From Spirosoma endbachense (GTDB lineage: Bacteria; Bacteroidota; Bacteroidia; Cytophagales; Spirosomataceae), in NCBI RefSeq assembly GCF_010233585.1, contig NZ_CP045997.1:6871018-6935017 (forward strand): a stretch of 64,000 nucleotides of DNA, written 5' to 3'. The position numbers and the translations under genes were made by a program. The notes beneath the pieces are model-generated. The model did not search any database and was not told the origin of the DNA. It was given only the letters and a program-made list of their open reading frames with translations. Positions 28,257 to 38,500 of the stretch are shown here, piece after piece (positions within the stretch are counted from its first letter, which is position 1; the number at the start of each line of letters is the position of its first letter).

Positions 28257-29885
28257 TTAATTCTTACCGCTCGATACTTTTCCTGGCTTTGGGGCCACAC
28301 CAGGCTGGCTTATTTCGAAATTTTCTTTCTGCTTGGCATCAGCGACCATCTTACGCACATCGGCCAGCAATTTCTTGGCATCGTAGACAACACCGTCTTT
28401 GACAGTATACGTTACGCCACCAACCCGTTCAACTTCGTTTTTGTCGTTCAGATGAATGGCTCCTGTACCATAAAGTACCTTCAGGTTAGCCAGCGGATTT
28501 TGATCAATAATCACAAAATCCGCTAATTTACCTACCTCTACGGAACCGATCTGATCAGCCATTCCAAGCGCTTCTGCTCCTTTCAGTGTGGCCGCCCGGA
28601 TTACCTCAAGCGGATGAAATCCCGATTCGCGCAGGAGTTCGAGCTCACGGATGTACGCAAAGCCGTATAGCTGATAAATGAAGCCGGAATCTGAACCAGC
28701 GGTTACGCGACCTCCCCGGTTTTTATATTCATTGATAAACTCCATCCAAAGCTGATAATTCTTTTTCCAGGCAACTTCCTGCTCGGTTCCCCATGAGTGC
28801 CAGTACGATCCGTGGGAGATTCGGCTGGGACCATAAAACCGCCACAGGCTGGGCATGGTATAGTCGTCGTGCCATTCGGCGCGACGGGCCAGCATCAGCT
28901 CACGGTTGGCTTCGTAGATATTGAAGGTCGGATCGAGTGTAAAATCCAGCGCGATCAGTTCGTCCATAACCTTATTCCACCGGTCGGTGCCCGGTTTTGC
29001 GGCCTGCTGCCAGAGATTACCAGCCTCTTCAAAGCGGTTCTGTTCGTTGCCATAATTGTAATTGGCGGGATAATTTTGAACCGTTTTATCATCGAACAAG
29101 GCTTCAGGTAAACCATACCAGTGTTCCAGAGAGGTCAAACCAGCTTTCGCGGTAGCCAATGCGTTCATACGGGCGACTTCCAGTTGAGCATGGTGGCAGG
29201 CTGATCGCAACCCTAATTTTTTGTTTTCTTCCAGAGCTGCCCGGAATATATTCGGTTCAGCACCGAAGAATTTGATGCCATCGGCGCCCCGTTTGGCATT
29301 TTGCTGCACCCAGGCACGAGCCTGCTCGGGCGTACTGATCGGCTCTTTTGCGCCCTGCCCGAACACGGTATAGGCTTTTATTCGTGGAGCCGTAATTTCA
29401 TTCCGTTCACTTTTGGCGCGGTGTTCAAGCACCCAGTCGAGGCCGTTTCCGCACGATGGGTCACGAATGGTCGTAATACCATGCCCAAGCCAGAGTTTGA
29501 AAACATATTCAGCATTCGCACCCTGCGCCTGCCCGCCAATGTGGCCGTGCATATCCACGAAACCGGGCATCAGATACATTCCTTCGCAGTTCAGTTCTTT
29601 ATCGCCCGGAGCCGCTTTTGGGCGACCTTTGGGATCAATTGGAACGCCCGGATAACCAACTTGTTTAATCTGAACAATGCGGTTCTTTTCGACCACAATA
29701 TCCATCGGGCCGACTGGTGGAGCGCCTGTACTGTTCACAAGCGTAACGCCCCGAATGATTAGTTTTCCGAATGGGCCTTCGCCTTCCTGGCGCGGAGGAG
29801 ATTTCTCAACCTGAGCCGTCAGGGAATGAAAAATAAAAAAAGTACAGTAAACAATTAACAGGAGTCGAGAGTAAGGTTGTATCAT
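28257..29885 (-). CDS. Secreted amidohydrolase-family protein
   Basis: 542 residues with a signal peptide (1-25, FHSLTAQ). It belongs to the metal-dependent amidohydrolase superfamily, in the imidazolonepropionase/prolidase-like group: FVDMHGHIGG (metal His pair), GITTIRDPS, DGIKFFGAE (possible carboxylated Lys), ACHHAQLEVARM, SLEHWYG and AGSDSGF (metal Asp). The C-terminal GSVEVGKLADFVIID is typical. The predicted location is the periplasm. Substrates of such proteins include dipeptides and cyclic amides; which one applies here is unknown. It is a single gene with its own strong terminator. Confidence 0.88.
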   Translation of the reverse strand: MIQPYSRLLLIVYCTFFIFHSLTAQVEKSPPRQEGEGPFGKLIIRGVTLVNSTGAPPVGPMDIVVEKNRIVQIKQVGYPGVPIDPKGRPKAAPGDKELNCEGMYLMPGFVDMHGHIGGQAQGANAEYVFKLWLGHGITTIRDPSCGNGLDWVLEHRAKSERNEITAPRIKAYTVFGQGAKEPISTPEQARAWVQQNAKRGADGIKFFGAEPNIFRAALEENKKLGLRSACHHAQLEVARMNALATAKAGLTSLEHWYGLPEALFDDKTVQNYPANYNYGNEQNRFEEAGNLWQQAAKPGTDRWNKVMDELIALDFTLDPTFNIYEANRELMLARRAEWHDDYTMPSLWRFYGPSRISHGSYWHSWGTEQEVAWKKNYQLWMEFINEYKNRGGRVTAGSDSGFIYQLYGFAYIRELELLRESGFHPLEVIRAATLKGAEALGMADQIGSVEVGKLADFVIIDQNPLANLKVLYGTGAIHLNDKNEVERVGGVTYTVKDGVVYDAKKLLADVRKMVADAKQKENFEISQPGVAPKPGKVSSGKN

Positions 29886-29965
29886 GACTGGGTAATTATT
29901 TGGTAAAGAGTTGTAAGATAAGCGAAACTGGCTGATTTTTGCCGGACCGAATTCCGTAGTAATCT

Positions 29966-30916
29966 ATGTTTGTTCAGAAAAACTTCCTACTCATTGTTCT
30001 CGCCCTGGCCGTTATATTCGCTTTCGCCATGAAAGCGACCATCTTCCAGCAGCAACCGACTGGCAATTCAGGCACAGCTAACGCAGCCCCGGCAGATTTC
30101 GGTAGTTACTGGTTTACGGGTAAAGCTGAGTTGAACAGCTATCGGCTCGAACAGGCGCAGTACGGAGCGCTCAATCCGGGCGAAGCAGTGCTGATTTTTG
30201 TGACGGAAGATTTCCGAACCGACAAACAGGTAAAATCAGAAACACCAGAAAGCCACGATAAATCGGTGCCAGTCCTTAAAACGAATATATCAAAAAAATT
30301 CGTGACCGGTATTTACGATTATTCACTCTTTACATCGGTCTTCACCCCAATTAGCAATCCACTATTCCCAAACACGCTGAAAGTCAGCACATCAGGACAG
30401 GAATGGTGCGGTCATAGCTATATTCAGCTCAACTACCGCAACAATGGCTACTTGGTGAATGGGAAATCGTATTTCGAGAAAGAGGTTGACGAAGACTACA
30501 CGGTTGAGAAAGCCATGCTGGAAGATGAACTCTGGAATCGAATCCGGATAAATCCAGACAAACTTCCTACCGGCGAAATTCAGCTAATTCCCGGTACAAT
30601 GGCGGCCCGATTGCGCCACAAACGACTTGAGCCCTTACCCGCCAAACTAAAAATAGACAAGTACGAAGGGGTTTTGTATCCGGGCAAACTTCTCAAATCG
30701 TATGTCATCGAATACCCGACTGACGACCGGACGCTGACAATAATTTTCGAGAGCCAGTTTCCCCACAAAATTGTGGGCTGGGAAGAAATCTACAAGAGCA
30801 AAGATAACCTTCTGACCTCCAGAGCCGTTTTAAAGAAAACTATTTTGACCGATTACTGGAACCACAACGCCCCCGCAGACAGCACGTTACGGCAATTATT
30901 GGTATCAACCCGGTAA
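29966..30916 (+). CDS. Secreted or membrane-anchored protein, unknown function
   Basis: 316 residues. The N-terminus NFLLIVLALAVIFAFAM is a signal anchor or signal peptide. The rest is beta-rich: FGSYWFTGKAELNSYRLEQAQYG, GEAVLIFVTEDF, then SGQEWCGHSYIQLNYRN with the only Cys of the mature region, and a C-terminal segment with TIIFESQFPHKIVGWEE. The pattern looks like a conserved Bacteroidota family, but I cannot assign a domain. It is 20 bases upstream of the vWA-like lipoprotein gene in the same direction, so they likely form an operon. Confidence 0.75.
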   Translation: MFVQKNFLLIVLALAVIFAFAMKATIFQQQPTGNSGTANAAPADFGSYWFTGKAELNSYRLEQAQYGALNPGEAVLIFVTEDFRTDKQVKSETPESHDKSVPVLKTNISKKFVTGIYDYSLFTSVFTPISNPLFPNTLKVSTSGQEWCGHSYIQLNYRNNGYLVNGKSYFEKEVDEDYTVEKAMLEDELWNRIRINPDKLPTGEIQLIPGTMAARLRHKRLEPLPAKLKIDKYEGVLYPGKLLKSYVIEYPTDDRTLTIIFESQFPHKIVGWEEIYKSKDNLLTSRAVLKKTILTDYWNHNAPADSTLRQLLVSTR

Positions 30917-30936
30917 GGTCAGGCATTTACTACACT

Positions 30937-31728
30937 ATGAAACGTACGTTCCCCATTGCCACGCTTGGTTGGGCCATAGTTGGCTTTTACCTGACAGCTC
31001 TGCTGGCCTGTTCCGGCGATAAAGAGAAACCCAAAGTAGACACGGAAGGCCCAACATACACCCTGATTTTTCTGGATAAGACCCGCAGTGTCAATATCAA
31101 TAAGGCATTCGTAGCCCAGAAATACCAACAGGCCATTACTGACCTTATCGACCAGAATGTCCGGCAAAAAGGCGACCGGCTCGAGGTGTATTTTATCCAT
31201 GAAAACACCTCGAAAGCCCGGGCCCTCAACGTATCGGTTCGCTCTGAAATGGATGATGTATCGGCAGCCAGCCCAACCGACCGAGAAACGGCCGAAACCG
31301 AATTTGCGATGACTCTTTCTAAGGAGAAAGCCCAGATTCGTCAGCGCGTATTACAACAGTTAGTTGCCCAGAACTCAGGATCATCCAACCAGGAAACTGA
31401 TATTTGGGCCAGTTTGCCCGTCATTGCCAAAGCCAACGAGACCGGAGCCACCGTGAAAGTGTATTACCTGAGCGACATGATTGAAAGCGTAAAGGGCACC
31501 GGCCGACGTGATTTCCAGGTAAAGCCACCCAAGGATAACGCCCAGGCCGACGAGTGGGCCAAACTGGATGCGGAACAATTGAAGCGCTACACCCTCGGTA
31601 GTCCAGATATTACGATGATCCTGCCGTTTGAGCCGAACGCATCCGTCAAGGAAAATAACCCTGCCGTAACGCAATACTGGCAGACGCTGTTCTCGGAATT
31701 GGGCGTCGGAACGGTGGCTGAAGAATGA
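30937..31728 (+). CDS. vWA-like lipoprotein
   Basis: 263 residues with a lipobox LLAC (Cys25). The mature part begins with a strand and a metal-site-like motif, LIFLDKTRSVN, where Asp47, Thr49 and Ser51 stand at the DxSxS positions of a von Willebrand A MIDAS. The middle has DIWASLPVIAKAN and the later strand VKVYYLSDMIES, both in the order expected for a vWA Rossmann fold. I infer a metal-dependent adhesion or scaffold role in the periplasm. It follows the unknown gene at 29966 by 20 bases and converges on the metallophosphoesterase gene with a 5-base gap. Confidence 0.7.
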   Translation: MKRTFPIATLGWAIVGFYLTALLACSGDKEKPKVDTEGPTYTLIFLDKTRSVNINKAFVAQKYQQAITDLIDQNVRQKGDRLEVYFIHENTSKARALNVSVRSEMDDVSAASPTDRETAETEFAMTLSKEKAQIRQRVLQQLVAQNSGSSNQETDIWASLPVIAKANETGATVKVYYLSDMIESVKGTGRRDFQVKPPKDNAQADEWAKLDAEQLKRYTLGSPDITMILPFEPNASVKENNPAVTQYWQTLFSELGVGTVAEE

Positions 31729-31733
31729 TTATG

Positions 31734-32609
31734 CTAGGATACGGGCACTTCTGCCTGAATCGTGAACTGGTAGCCCTGATCAAAGCCCGAAAAATCCTTT
31801 CGTAAACAGTATGATGTTAGTATAAGGCCATCTCCCTGGCGACGAACGGCAAGGTAGTGGAATAGGGGTTTATACGTCGTTGCCATATCGGGAAGGCGGC
31901 TTGGCGACATATTCAATGGCTGTCGGAGGCCCCCGCCCCCGCCAATGACCAGAAACTCTTTTCCCTCAAACTGGTATCGCTCGAAAGCGTGCGAATGCCC
32001 TGTAATAAACAGCCGCCCCTTTTGCGATTTGGTATAGGCAGGCACAAATCGTTGCTGAACCAGCTTCGAGGAACCAACCAGTTTGCTGTTTGAGTACGGA
32101 GCGTGGTGGCAGGTGACGATAATAACGTTCACATTCGGGTCGGCATCCAGATCACGAAGCGTCTGTTCATACCAGGTTTGCTGTTTCACCAGATCAGCAA
32201 CAGACAGTATGCCGAAATTAGAGTTCAACATGACTACAGCGATGCCATCGGTGGTTTTTATGTAGCCGGTAGGACTGTGTTCCGGAAAGCGTTGCTGGAA
32301 ATTCCGGGCGCCTTTTCGGGGACGGCCCATCACGTCATGGTTACCCATAATCGCATAGACCGCGGTGCCTACTTCGGTACATTTCGCCAGAAACTGATCA
32401 ATAATCCGCCACTTATTATTCCTGTAGCCCAGCGATACAATGTCACCGAGCCAATAAAGTACGGCGGGTTTCAATCGTATGATTTCAGCAAAGATTGTGG
32501 TTGTCGCTTTGGTGTTCTGGTGTGCTCGCAGCACTAACCGCTCAACCCACATCGGGGCTTGCGTATCACTCAAAAATAGAATCTCTTTTTTATGATCTTC
32601 CTGATTCAT
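31734..32609 (-). CDS. Calcineurin-like metallophosphoesterase
   Basis: 291 residues. The dinuclear metal motifs are complete: FLSDTQ (variant of D-x-H), YWLGDIVSLG, MGNHDV, VTCHHAP and ITGHSHAFERY. The first motif has Gln where most members have His. No signal peptide is seen, so it should be cytoplasmic. The overall pattern resembles purple-acid-phosphatase-like and UDP-diacylglucosamine-type enzymes only loosely, so the substrate is open. It is a single gene, convergent with the vWA-like lipoprotein. Confidence 0.88.
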   Translation of the reverse strand: MNQEDHKKEILFLSDTQAPMWVERLVLRAHQNTKATTTIFAEIIRLKPAVLYWLGDIVSLGYRNNKWRIIDQFLAKCTEVGTAVYAIMGNHDVMGRPRKGARNFQQRFPEHSPTGYIKTTDGIAVVMLNSNFGILSVADLVKQQTWYEQTLRDLDADPNVNVIIVTCHHAPYSNSKLVGSSKLVQQRFVPAYTKSQKGRLFITGHSHAFERYQFEGKEFLVIGGGGGLRQPLNMSPSRLPDMATTYKPLFHYLAVRRQGDGLILTSYCLRKDFSGFDQGYQFTIQAEVPVS

Positions 32610-32704
32610 AACGTCTTACCAAGTCAATTTTATCGGTGTCAGTTTCGTATTTGAATCGGCATTATAGCTTGCTGGTATGGTCCGATTCAAACTCCAAAAT
32701 CACG

Positions 32705-33427
32705 TTACCACGAAAACGCACGCCAAACCAGTTGTAGTTCGGCTGTAAAGGCAGCATTTTCAACGGCTACCGCATCATACCATTTTAATTCGCCAGCGAT
32801 TCTAAAACGACGCCCAACCGGATAGGTGTATGAAGCGGCCGCCATCCAGCCCAAACTAATTGTATTTGACTCTACTTTTCCCGCATAATCCAGCCTCGAA
32901 TGGTTTACATAAGCACCCGTTCCGACGGTCACGGCCATCCGCCGAACCAGATTTTGCTCAAACCCTCTCACCCAAGCCAATGGCATTGAAAATACCAATA
33001 ACACGGGCACTGCCGACACATATACATGAGTTCGTTCGCCCAGAACCTGCCCACGATAGCTATACATGGTTGTCCAGCCGGTTTCTACTCCCACCCGGAG
33101 CCGATGGTCGGGGTACCACATGACCCGGAGCGATGCAGGAACGCCAAACCGACTGATACGGGCCTGCTCCAGTCCCGGTGGAACGCCCAGATGCGTCGAA
33201 TAGTACGACAGGCCACCACCAGCCGTTACAACGAGCGCATAGTCCCAGCGACGGGTTCGTATGGAGTCAGGCAAGCGTGGTCTGATTCGCGTTGAGTCGC
33301 CGGATAACCGCCCATACCGGCGGGTTCGGGTCGAATCTGTCGAGCGTCGTCTTTCCTGAGCGTTTGCCAGATCGCTGCTCAGTATCAGGCCAACGACCAA
33401 TCCGGCTATATATAAACGAATTCCCAT
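32705..33427 (-). CDS. Predicted outer-membrane beta-barrel with Arg/Ser/Asp repeat linker
   Basis: 240 residues with a signal peptide (1-23, LANAQ). The mature N-terminus is a low-complexity linker in which DSTRTRR, DSTRIRPR and DSIRTRRW recur about every 16-21 residues. After it come alternating amphipathic strands (YALVVTAGGGLSYYSTHLG, LRVGVETGWTTMYSY, MAVTVGTGAYVNHS, FRIAGELKWYD) ending in an aromatic residue. This fits an 8- to 10-stranded barrel. It is the third gene of an operon, 4 bases after the GDPD lipoprotein. Confidence 0.72.
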   Translation of the reverse strand: MGIRLYIAGLVVGLILSSDLANAQERRRSTDSTRTRRYGRLSGDSTRIRPRLPDSIRTRRWDYALVVTAGGGLSYYSTHLGVPPGLEQARISRFGVPASLRVMWYPDHRLRVGVETGWTTMYSYRGQVLGERTHVYVSAVPVLLVFSMPLAWVRGFEQNLVRRMAVTVGTGAYVNHSRLDYAGKVESNTISLGWMAAASYTYPVGRRFRIAGELKWYDAVAVENAAFTAELQLVWRAFSW

Positions 33428-33431
33428 ACGA

Positions 33432-34697
33432 TTACTGGTCTACGTAATGATAATAGGCAACTACCGGCGAATAGTTTGACAGAATACCATCAAATGAATT
33501 TTCGGCAATGAACTCACGGATAAATTCAGGCTCATCGAGTGTCCAGACGAATACGGTTCGTCCTTCAGCCTGCATGGCTTTCACTTCTTCTGTTTGCGGG
33601 CCAAGTGTCCAGCGGGGTGCCCAGATCCGGGCATTCAAATTTCGGGTGATCGAGGTATCCAGTTCACACAGAATGGGCGTATTCTCTTTATCGCTGAGCG
33701 CTTTGTAGGATTCAACAGCATCAGTACTTGGAAGGCCAATGACTATTCGGAGATTTCGCCGGGCCAGAATAGCTTTCTGCCGGTATTTTTGTTGAATGGC
33801 CTGTACTTTATCCATTGGGCCTATGTATTTCGTATCAAGCCAGACAAATTCCAGCGATGTGTTGTTGACAACTGTCTCCAATGCCTCTTCCAGCGTTGGA
33901 ATTTTTTCGCCATTTATGAGCCTGATCAATGAACTTAGCTGCTGATAGGTATAGTTTTCGACCGGGCCAGCTAACCCATTTTTCTGTACCAGCCTTAGGT
34001 TAAGCGTGTTGTCGTGATACAAAATAGGTACGCCATCTTTAGTATAGCGCACATCGATTTCAATACCAGTTGCCCCAAGGCGTGAGGCCAGTTTAATGAT
34101 CTCAACCGAATTTTCGGACGCGGGTAATAAATCGGATGTTCGGCCACCACTCCGGTGCGCCATAATCGAGAATGGTCTGCGATTAAGTGGCCTGCTATAG
34201 GCCAATGTTAGTTTTTGCGTTGGCTGCGTTGAATTTTCACCATACATGCCCTCCATGACCAGTGTATCCCCTTCGACCAGACTCCCCGTAAATGCCTGTA
34301 GCCGTCCGCTATGTCTGACCCGAACCGCTAACCGGGCCAGCCCTGTTCTCGTATTTACCAATTTTCTCCAGTAACCAGCCATCGCCAGACTATCTGTTTT
34401 GGCATTGATTTCGAGGTTGAAAAAACCGGCATCAAGTCCGGTAAAGACGGACAAATAATGCGTCGTATCAGTACCTTCATTGGTATAGGTCCATTTCAGC
34501 GCTACCTGATCTCCAAACAGACCAGCGCCGTCCGTAACCCTATAAACGCCTTCCATGGCACGCCGAATAGCCGGCGTAAACTTACCTGCCCCCGGTTTAT
34601 TGGTAAAGGTGTACGGTACAGGAGCTTCGTAGTCCTTCTGGCATCCAACCAAGAGCAGAAGTAACAGGCTCATTAATAAATATGCTGATCGCATCAC
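33432..34697 (-). CDS. Glycerophosphodiester phosphodiesterase-family lipoprotein
   Basis: 421 residues with a lipobox LLVGC (Cys19). An N-terminal beta-rich domain of about 155 residues (from TNKPGAGKFTPAIRRAMEG) is of unknown type. The C-terminal GDPD TIM barrel has the catalytic His in SIMAHRSGG, Glu in ENSVEIIKLA, and IEIDVRYTKDGVPILYHDNTL with the metal Glu-x-Asp and second His. The catalytic set is complete. It hydrolyses glycerophosphodiesters to glycerol-3-phosphate or a related ester, in the periplasm or at the outer membrane. It overlaps the upstream barrel gene by 4 bases and precedes the second barrel by 4 bases. Confidence 0.9.
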   Translation of the reverse strand: MMRSAYLLMSLLLLLLVGCQKDYEAPVPYTFTNKPGAGKFTPAIRRAMEGVYRVTDGAGLFGDQVALKWTYTNEGTDTTHYLSVFTGLDAGFFNLEINAKTDSLAMAGYWRKLVNTRTGLARLAVRVRHSGRLQAFTGSLVEGDTLVMEGMYGENSTQPTQKLTLAYSRPLNRRPFSIMAHRSGGRTSDLLPASENSVEIIKLASRLGATGIEIDVRYTKDGVPILYHDNTLNLRLVQKNGLAGPVENYTYQQLSSLIRLINGEKIPTLEEALETVVNNTSLEFVWLDTKYIGPMDKVQAIQQKYRQKAILARRNLRIVIGLPSTDAVESYKALSDKENTPILCELDTSITRNLNARIWAPRWTLGPQTEEVKAMQAEGRTVFVWTLDEPEFIREFIAENSFDGILSNYSPVVAYYHYVDQ

Positions 34698-35443
34698 AGG
34701 ATAAAGCCGAAAATGAGTTGTGGATATAACAGATTGCGGTCAAATGTGTCGTATAATGACCAAAGCTGCCAGTTGAAGTTGGAATAAGCCGCTCTGAAAC
34801 CTACCGATACGTGACGATTATTATAAAAAGGCTGCTCCAGCATGAATGTAAAAGCCACTCCATTAACCTGCCGCCGATCATAGACAACGGCCAGATTTCC
34901 CACCTTCGAGCGGTAATACAGATCCATGATCGCTTCCGCTTTCACCGTTAACTCCAGGTCTCTCGTCAATCGATAACCAACCGATAAGTTTGGAAAACTC
35001 TGCACACCATAGGCCTGACTATTAAACACATCTTTGATCTGTAGAGCCCCGAACCAGCCCGTTAGATCATAGCCAGCAGCCAAATACAGCCGATCCGTAA
35101 GCGGAGTAGCCCAGCGTAGCCCTAACATCAGGTTACTCTGCACGATCTGCGTCTGCAATCGACTCACCGCAAATAAATGCTTCGTTAAACCGCGCTGAAG
35201 ATTGAAATCAATTGCGGGAACACTTACCCGGATCTCTTCGGTCAACTCAGGGGGCGTTGTCGTGAAAACAGCCCCAATGGACATGCGCCATTTGCCGGGA
35301 ACAGGCGCTTGCGGAAAGTAGATTTCCGGCTGATCGGGCCACTCTGAAGCTGGCACTCGCTGTGCCATAACAACCGATGCAGTTATAGCGATCAGACTCG
35401 CTAACCCGCAAATTTTCTTACATGTGTTTCGAATGGTGGCCAC
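34694..35443 (-). CDS. Predicted outer-membrane beta-barrel protein
   Basis: 249 residues with a signal peptide (about 1-27, SVVMAQ). The mature protein is a run of alternating strands: WRMSIGAVFTTT, VPAIDFNLQRGL, SNLMLGLRWATPL, RLYLAAGYDLTGWFG, LSVGYRLTRDLELTVKAEA, VAFTFMLEQPF, VSVGFRAAYSN and a C-terminal LIFGFIL. This fits a 10- to 12-stranded barrel. It is the first gene of a three-gene operon with the GDPD lipoprotein and a second barrel. I cannot name its substrate. Confidence 0.72.
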   Translation of the reverse strand: MATIRNTCKKICGLASLIAITASVVMAQRVPASEWPDQPEIYFPQAPVPGKWRMSIGAVFTTTPPELTEEIRVSVPAIDFNLQRGLTKHLFAVSRLQTQIVQSNLMLGLRWATPLTDRLYLAAGYDLTGWFGALQIKDVFNSQAYGVQSFPNLSVGYRLTRDLELTVKAEAIMDLYYRSKVGNLAVVYDRRQVNGVAFTFMLEQPFYNNRHVSVGFRAAYSNFNWQLWSLYDTFDRNLLYPQLIFGFIL

Positions 35444-35508
35444 CTAGTTACGTGATAAAACAGACGCACTGATGGATGTAAACTACTTCAGATCGAATTA
35501 TGTTAAGA

Positions 35509-35547
35509 CAGACCGTCGGAAGAATGAAATTTTCTTCCGACAGTCTG
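35509..35547. terminator. Hairpin between the FG-GAP and barrel operons
   Basis: CAGACCGTCGGAAGAA (35509-35524) pairs with TTCTTCCGACAGTCTG (35532-35547) with one mismatch and a 7-base loop. It lies 21 bases downstream of the FG-GAP gene stop. No clear U tract follows. Confidence 0.6.
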
Positions 35548-35567
35548 CTCTGATTGAAAAGTAGGGC

Positions 35568-38500
35568 TTACAAGGGCTTGAAACCCGCGTAGGCCCTTAA
35601 CGGTTGTTGATTAATACCAAACAGCAACGAATTACCGATTGGCACTACAGACCGAACATCGCCCGTTAGTTCAAACCCCGACTGTGATTGAGGTACTGCC
35701 GAAAAATTTCCCCGCCCATCGCCCCGCAGCAGAAGACCGGCATTGGCGTCTGAGCGGCCAAACCGTAATCGGGCTTTCGATGTGTTTCCGCATAAAAGCA
35801 GGTCTTTTCGCCCATCATGATCATAATCAAGAGTGGTTAACGTGAAGATCGGGGCTGTCTGTACAGCCAGTGGCAATGGCTTTTCAGCGAGTTTGCCAGA
35901 TGGCGTACTGGCAAAATAGGCTGTTTTAAGATAAGTAGCCGTCAGTTTCGACGCATCGCGTAATTCTTCTTCCTTAAACACGTCGGCAAGGGTAGCATTC
36001 GAATAACTCTCATAATTCGTAAAGCGATGCCTTAACATACCGACCTGCTCAAGCAACTCGTCGCGGGTGGCATGAGGGTAGCTTTTACCTTGTACATACA
36101 GGCACAGAATTGGATCTATTTTCCCGTTTTTGTCGAAATCTTTGTAGTAGAGTTCGGCGGGCTCCTGTTCGCTGGCCCGGCATTGTGTGTTCAGACCTTG
36201 ATTACCAATCACCAGATCAGGCCGACCATCGCCATTAAAATCATCGACTACTAATTTATTCCACCAGCCGCGATACTCTTTGCCAAGATACGCCTGAGTC
36301 TGGTCGGTCAACCGACCGTTTTCCCACGAAAACACCGAAACCGGCATCCATTCGCCAACCACGACCAGTTCAGGCTTACGATCAGCATTGAGATCGGTCC
36401 AGGCCGCATCCGTAACCATTCCGATTTGGGCGAGTAGTGGAGCCAACTGAGCCGTTTTGTCGCTAAAATGAGGAAGTTTCCCCTGCCCATCGTTGATGAG
36501 CAAATAACTCTTCGGCGATTCAGGGTATCGGCCCGGTACTACCCTGCCACCCACAAACAGGTCGGGTCGTCCATCCATGTTGGCATCACCTACCCGCACA
36601 CAACCCGCACTGGTTTGCAAGGCGGGCAACGCGTTCGAACTTTTCGTAAAGTGCCCTTTACCATCGTTCAGGTACAGCCGATCCTGCAACAATCGGTCAT
36701 CGGGCATTAAATTACCGTAGTAGCCACTGCACACGTAGAGATCAGGAAAGCCATCGGCATTGGCATCAAAAAAAACAGCATCGGCATCGTTATACGCCTT
36801 ATCAGCCTCAAAGTCAGGCTGTACCAGTCGGCTGAATTGATTGTTTGCCTGTTGGATAAATAACGTTCCGGCCTGCTCACCACTGCCTCCGGCATAGATA
36901 TCCTCTCGGCCATCGCCATTCACATCGGCCTTTACCAGACAGGGGCCATTGAACGACTGTGCATTGACCAACAGCGTTTGCCGCTTAAAATCGTTGGCCG
37001 TGTTTACTGGGTCGGCAAAAGCCAGTGGTGCTTTCACTTCCTTAAACATAGCGGGTGCAGCAAGTGGCGGGCTGTAGGTCGAGCTGGCCTCTTTTTCCTG
37101 TATTTTCAGGAGTTGATCTCCTTTCACGTTCGTCAATACCTGTTGCTTTCCCGTTGGCCAGACAACACGCAGCGAATCTATTGTTGCACGCGTGCCTAAG
37201 CCAAAATGGAGCCGTGGCGACATGCTCGACTGATAGCCACGGGTTGGCATTTGCTCGACATACTGCTGCTTCCCGGCACTGTACAGGGTTACTTTAGCCC
37301 CTACTCCCTGCGTATTGGCGCCCGAGCCCGTGAGTTGCACGGACAGATAATGATGGTTTCGTTCCTTACTGGTTTCGTTCTGAAAAACAAAGGCTGGTTG
37401 ATTCGTATTATTGACAATCAGGTCAAGGTCGCCATCGTTGTCCAGATCGGCATAGGCAGCCCCCGTACTGTTCGATGTTTGCGTTAGTCCCCAATCAGCA
37501 GCAACGTTGGTAAACGTAACTTCCCCCGCTGTATCGCCCCCTCGATTGCGGAACATATAATTCATGACGTTCGACGAAGGGATTTTATGCACCAGTTCGA
37601 GCACATCTTCGCGACTGAAATTAGCGGGCCTGTTCTGCATGTAGTCGGTCATATACTTCAGGAAATCCTGATTCGTATAATCCCGGACGTAGCCGTTTGT
37701 CACATACAGGTCTTTCCAGCCGTCATTGTCGTAGTCGGCCAGCAGGGGCGACCAGCTCCAGTCCGTATTCGAAACACCTGCCAGCTGGCCAATTTCGCTG
37801 AAAACCGGCACCGTTTTGCGTGCCTTTATTTCTCCGCCCTCATTGATCTGGAGCATATTGCGCATATGCTGATAATGAAACCCAGACGCTACGGCAAGGT
37901 CGAACTTTTCGTAGTTATCGGGAGCCATCAATAATTTCTGCCGCCGGTTATCTTCAGGCAGCATATCGAGCGTCAGAATGTCGGGCCGGGCATCGTTATT
38001 GACATCGGCGACATCATTACCCATCGAGAATTGGGATGTGTGGCGGATGCTATTTTTTAGCTGATTCGTAAACGTGCCGTCCTGATTATTCAGATACAGG
38101 TAATCGGGTATGGTATAATCGTTGGAGATGTACAGATCAGGCCAGCCATCAGCATTCAGGTCAGATACGCCCAATCCCAACCCATAACTCAACACAGAAC
38201 TGCTCAACCCCGAACGTTCGGTAACATCCTCAAAACTCTTTCCGGTATTCTTTAGTAAACGAACGCCAATCTCTGGATTACTTTGTTTCAATAAAGCCGA
38301 TGTTGGCCCTGGATCAAGTACGGGTAAAAGACGCGGATTATGATTCAGCAGGAATAAGTCCAGATCACCGTCGCGGTCGTAATCGAAAAACGTGCCCTGC
38401 GTCGTCTGGCCGGGTTTGTCTAGCCCCCATTGCACCGTTTGATCTGAAAAGTGAGGAGTTCCCTGGGCATCGGGCCCATCGTTAATGAATAACTGGGGCA

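Noticed and set aside
29965..29972. TATGTTTG as a promoter element
   Set aside because: It overlaps the ATG of the gene at 29966, and the nearest TTG is 23 bases away, outside the usual range. It is most likely chance.
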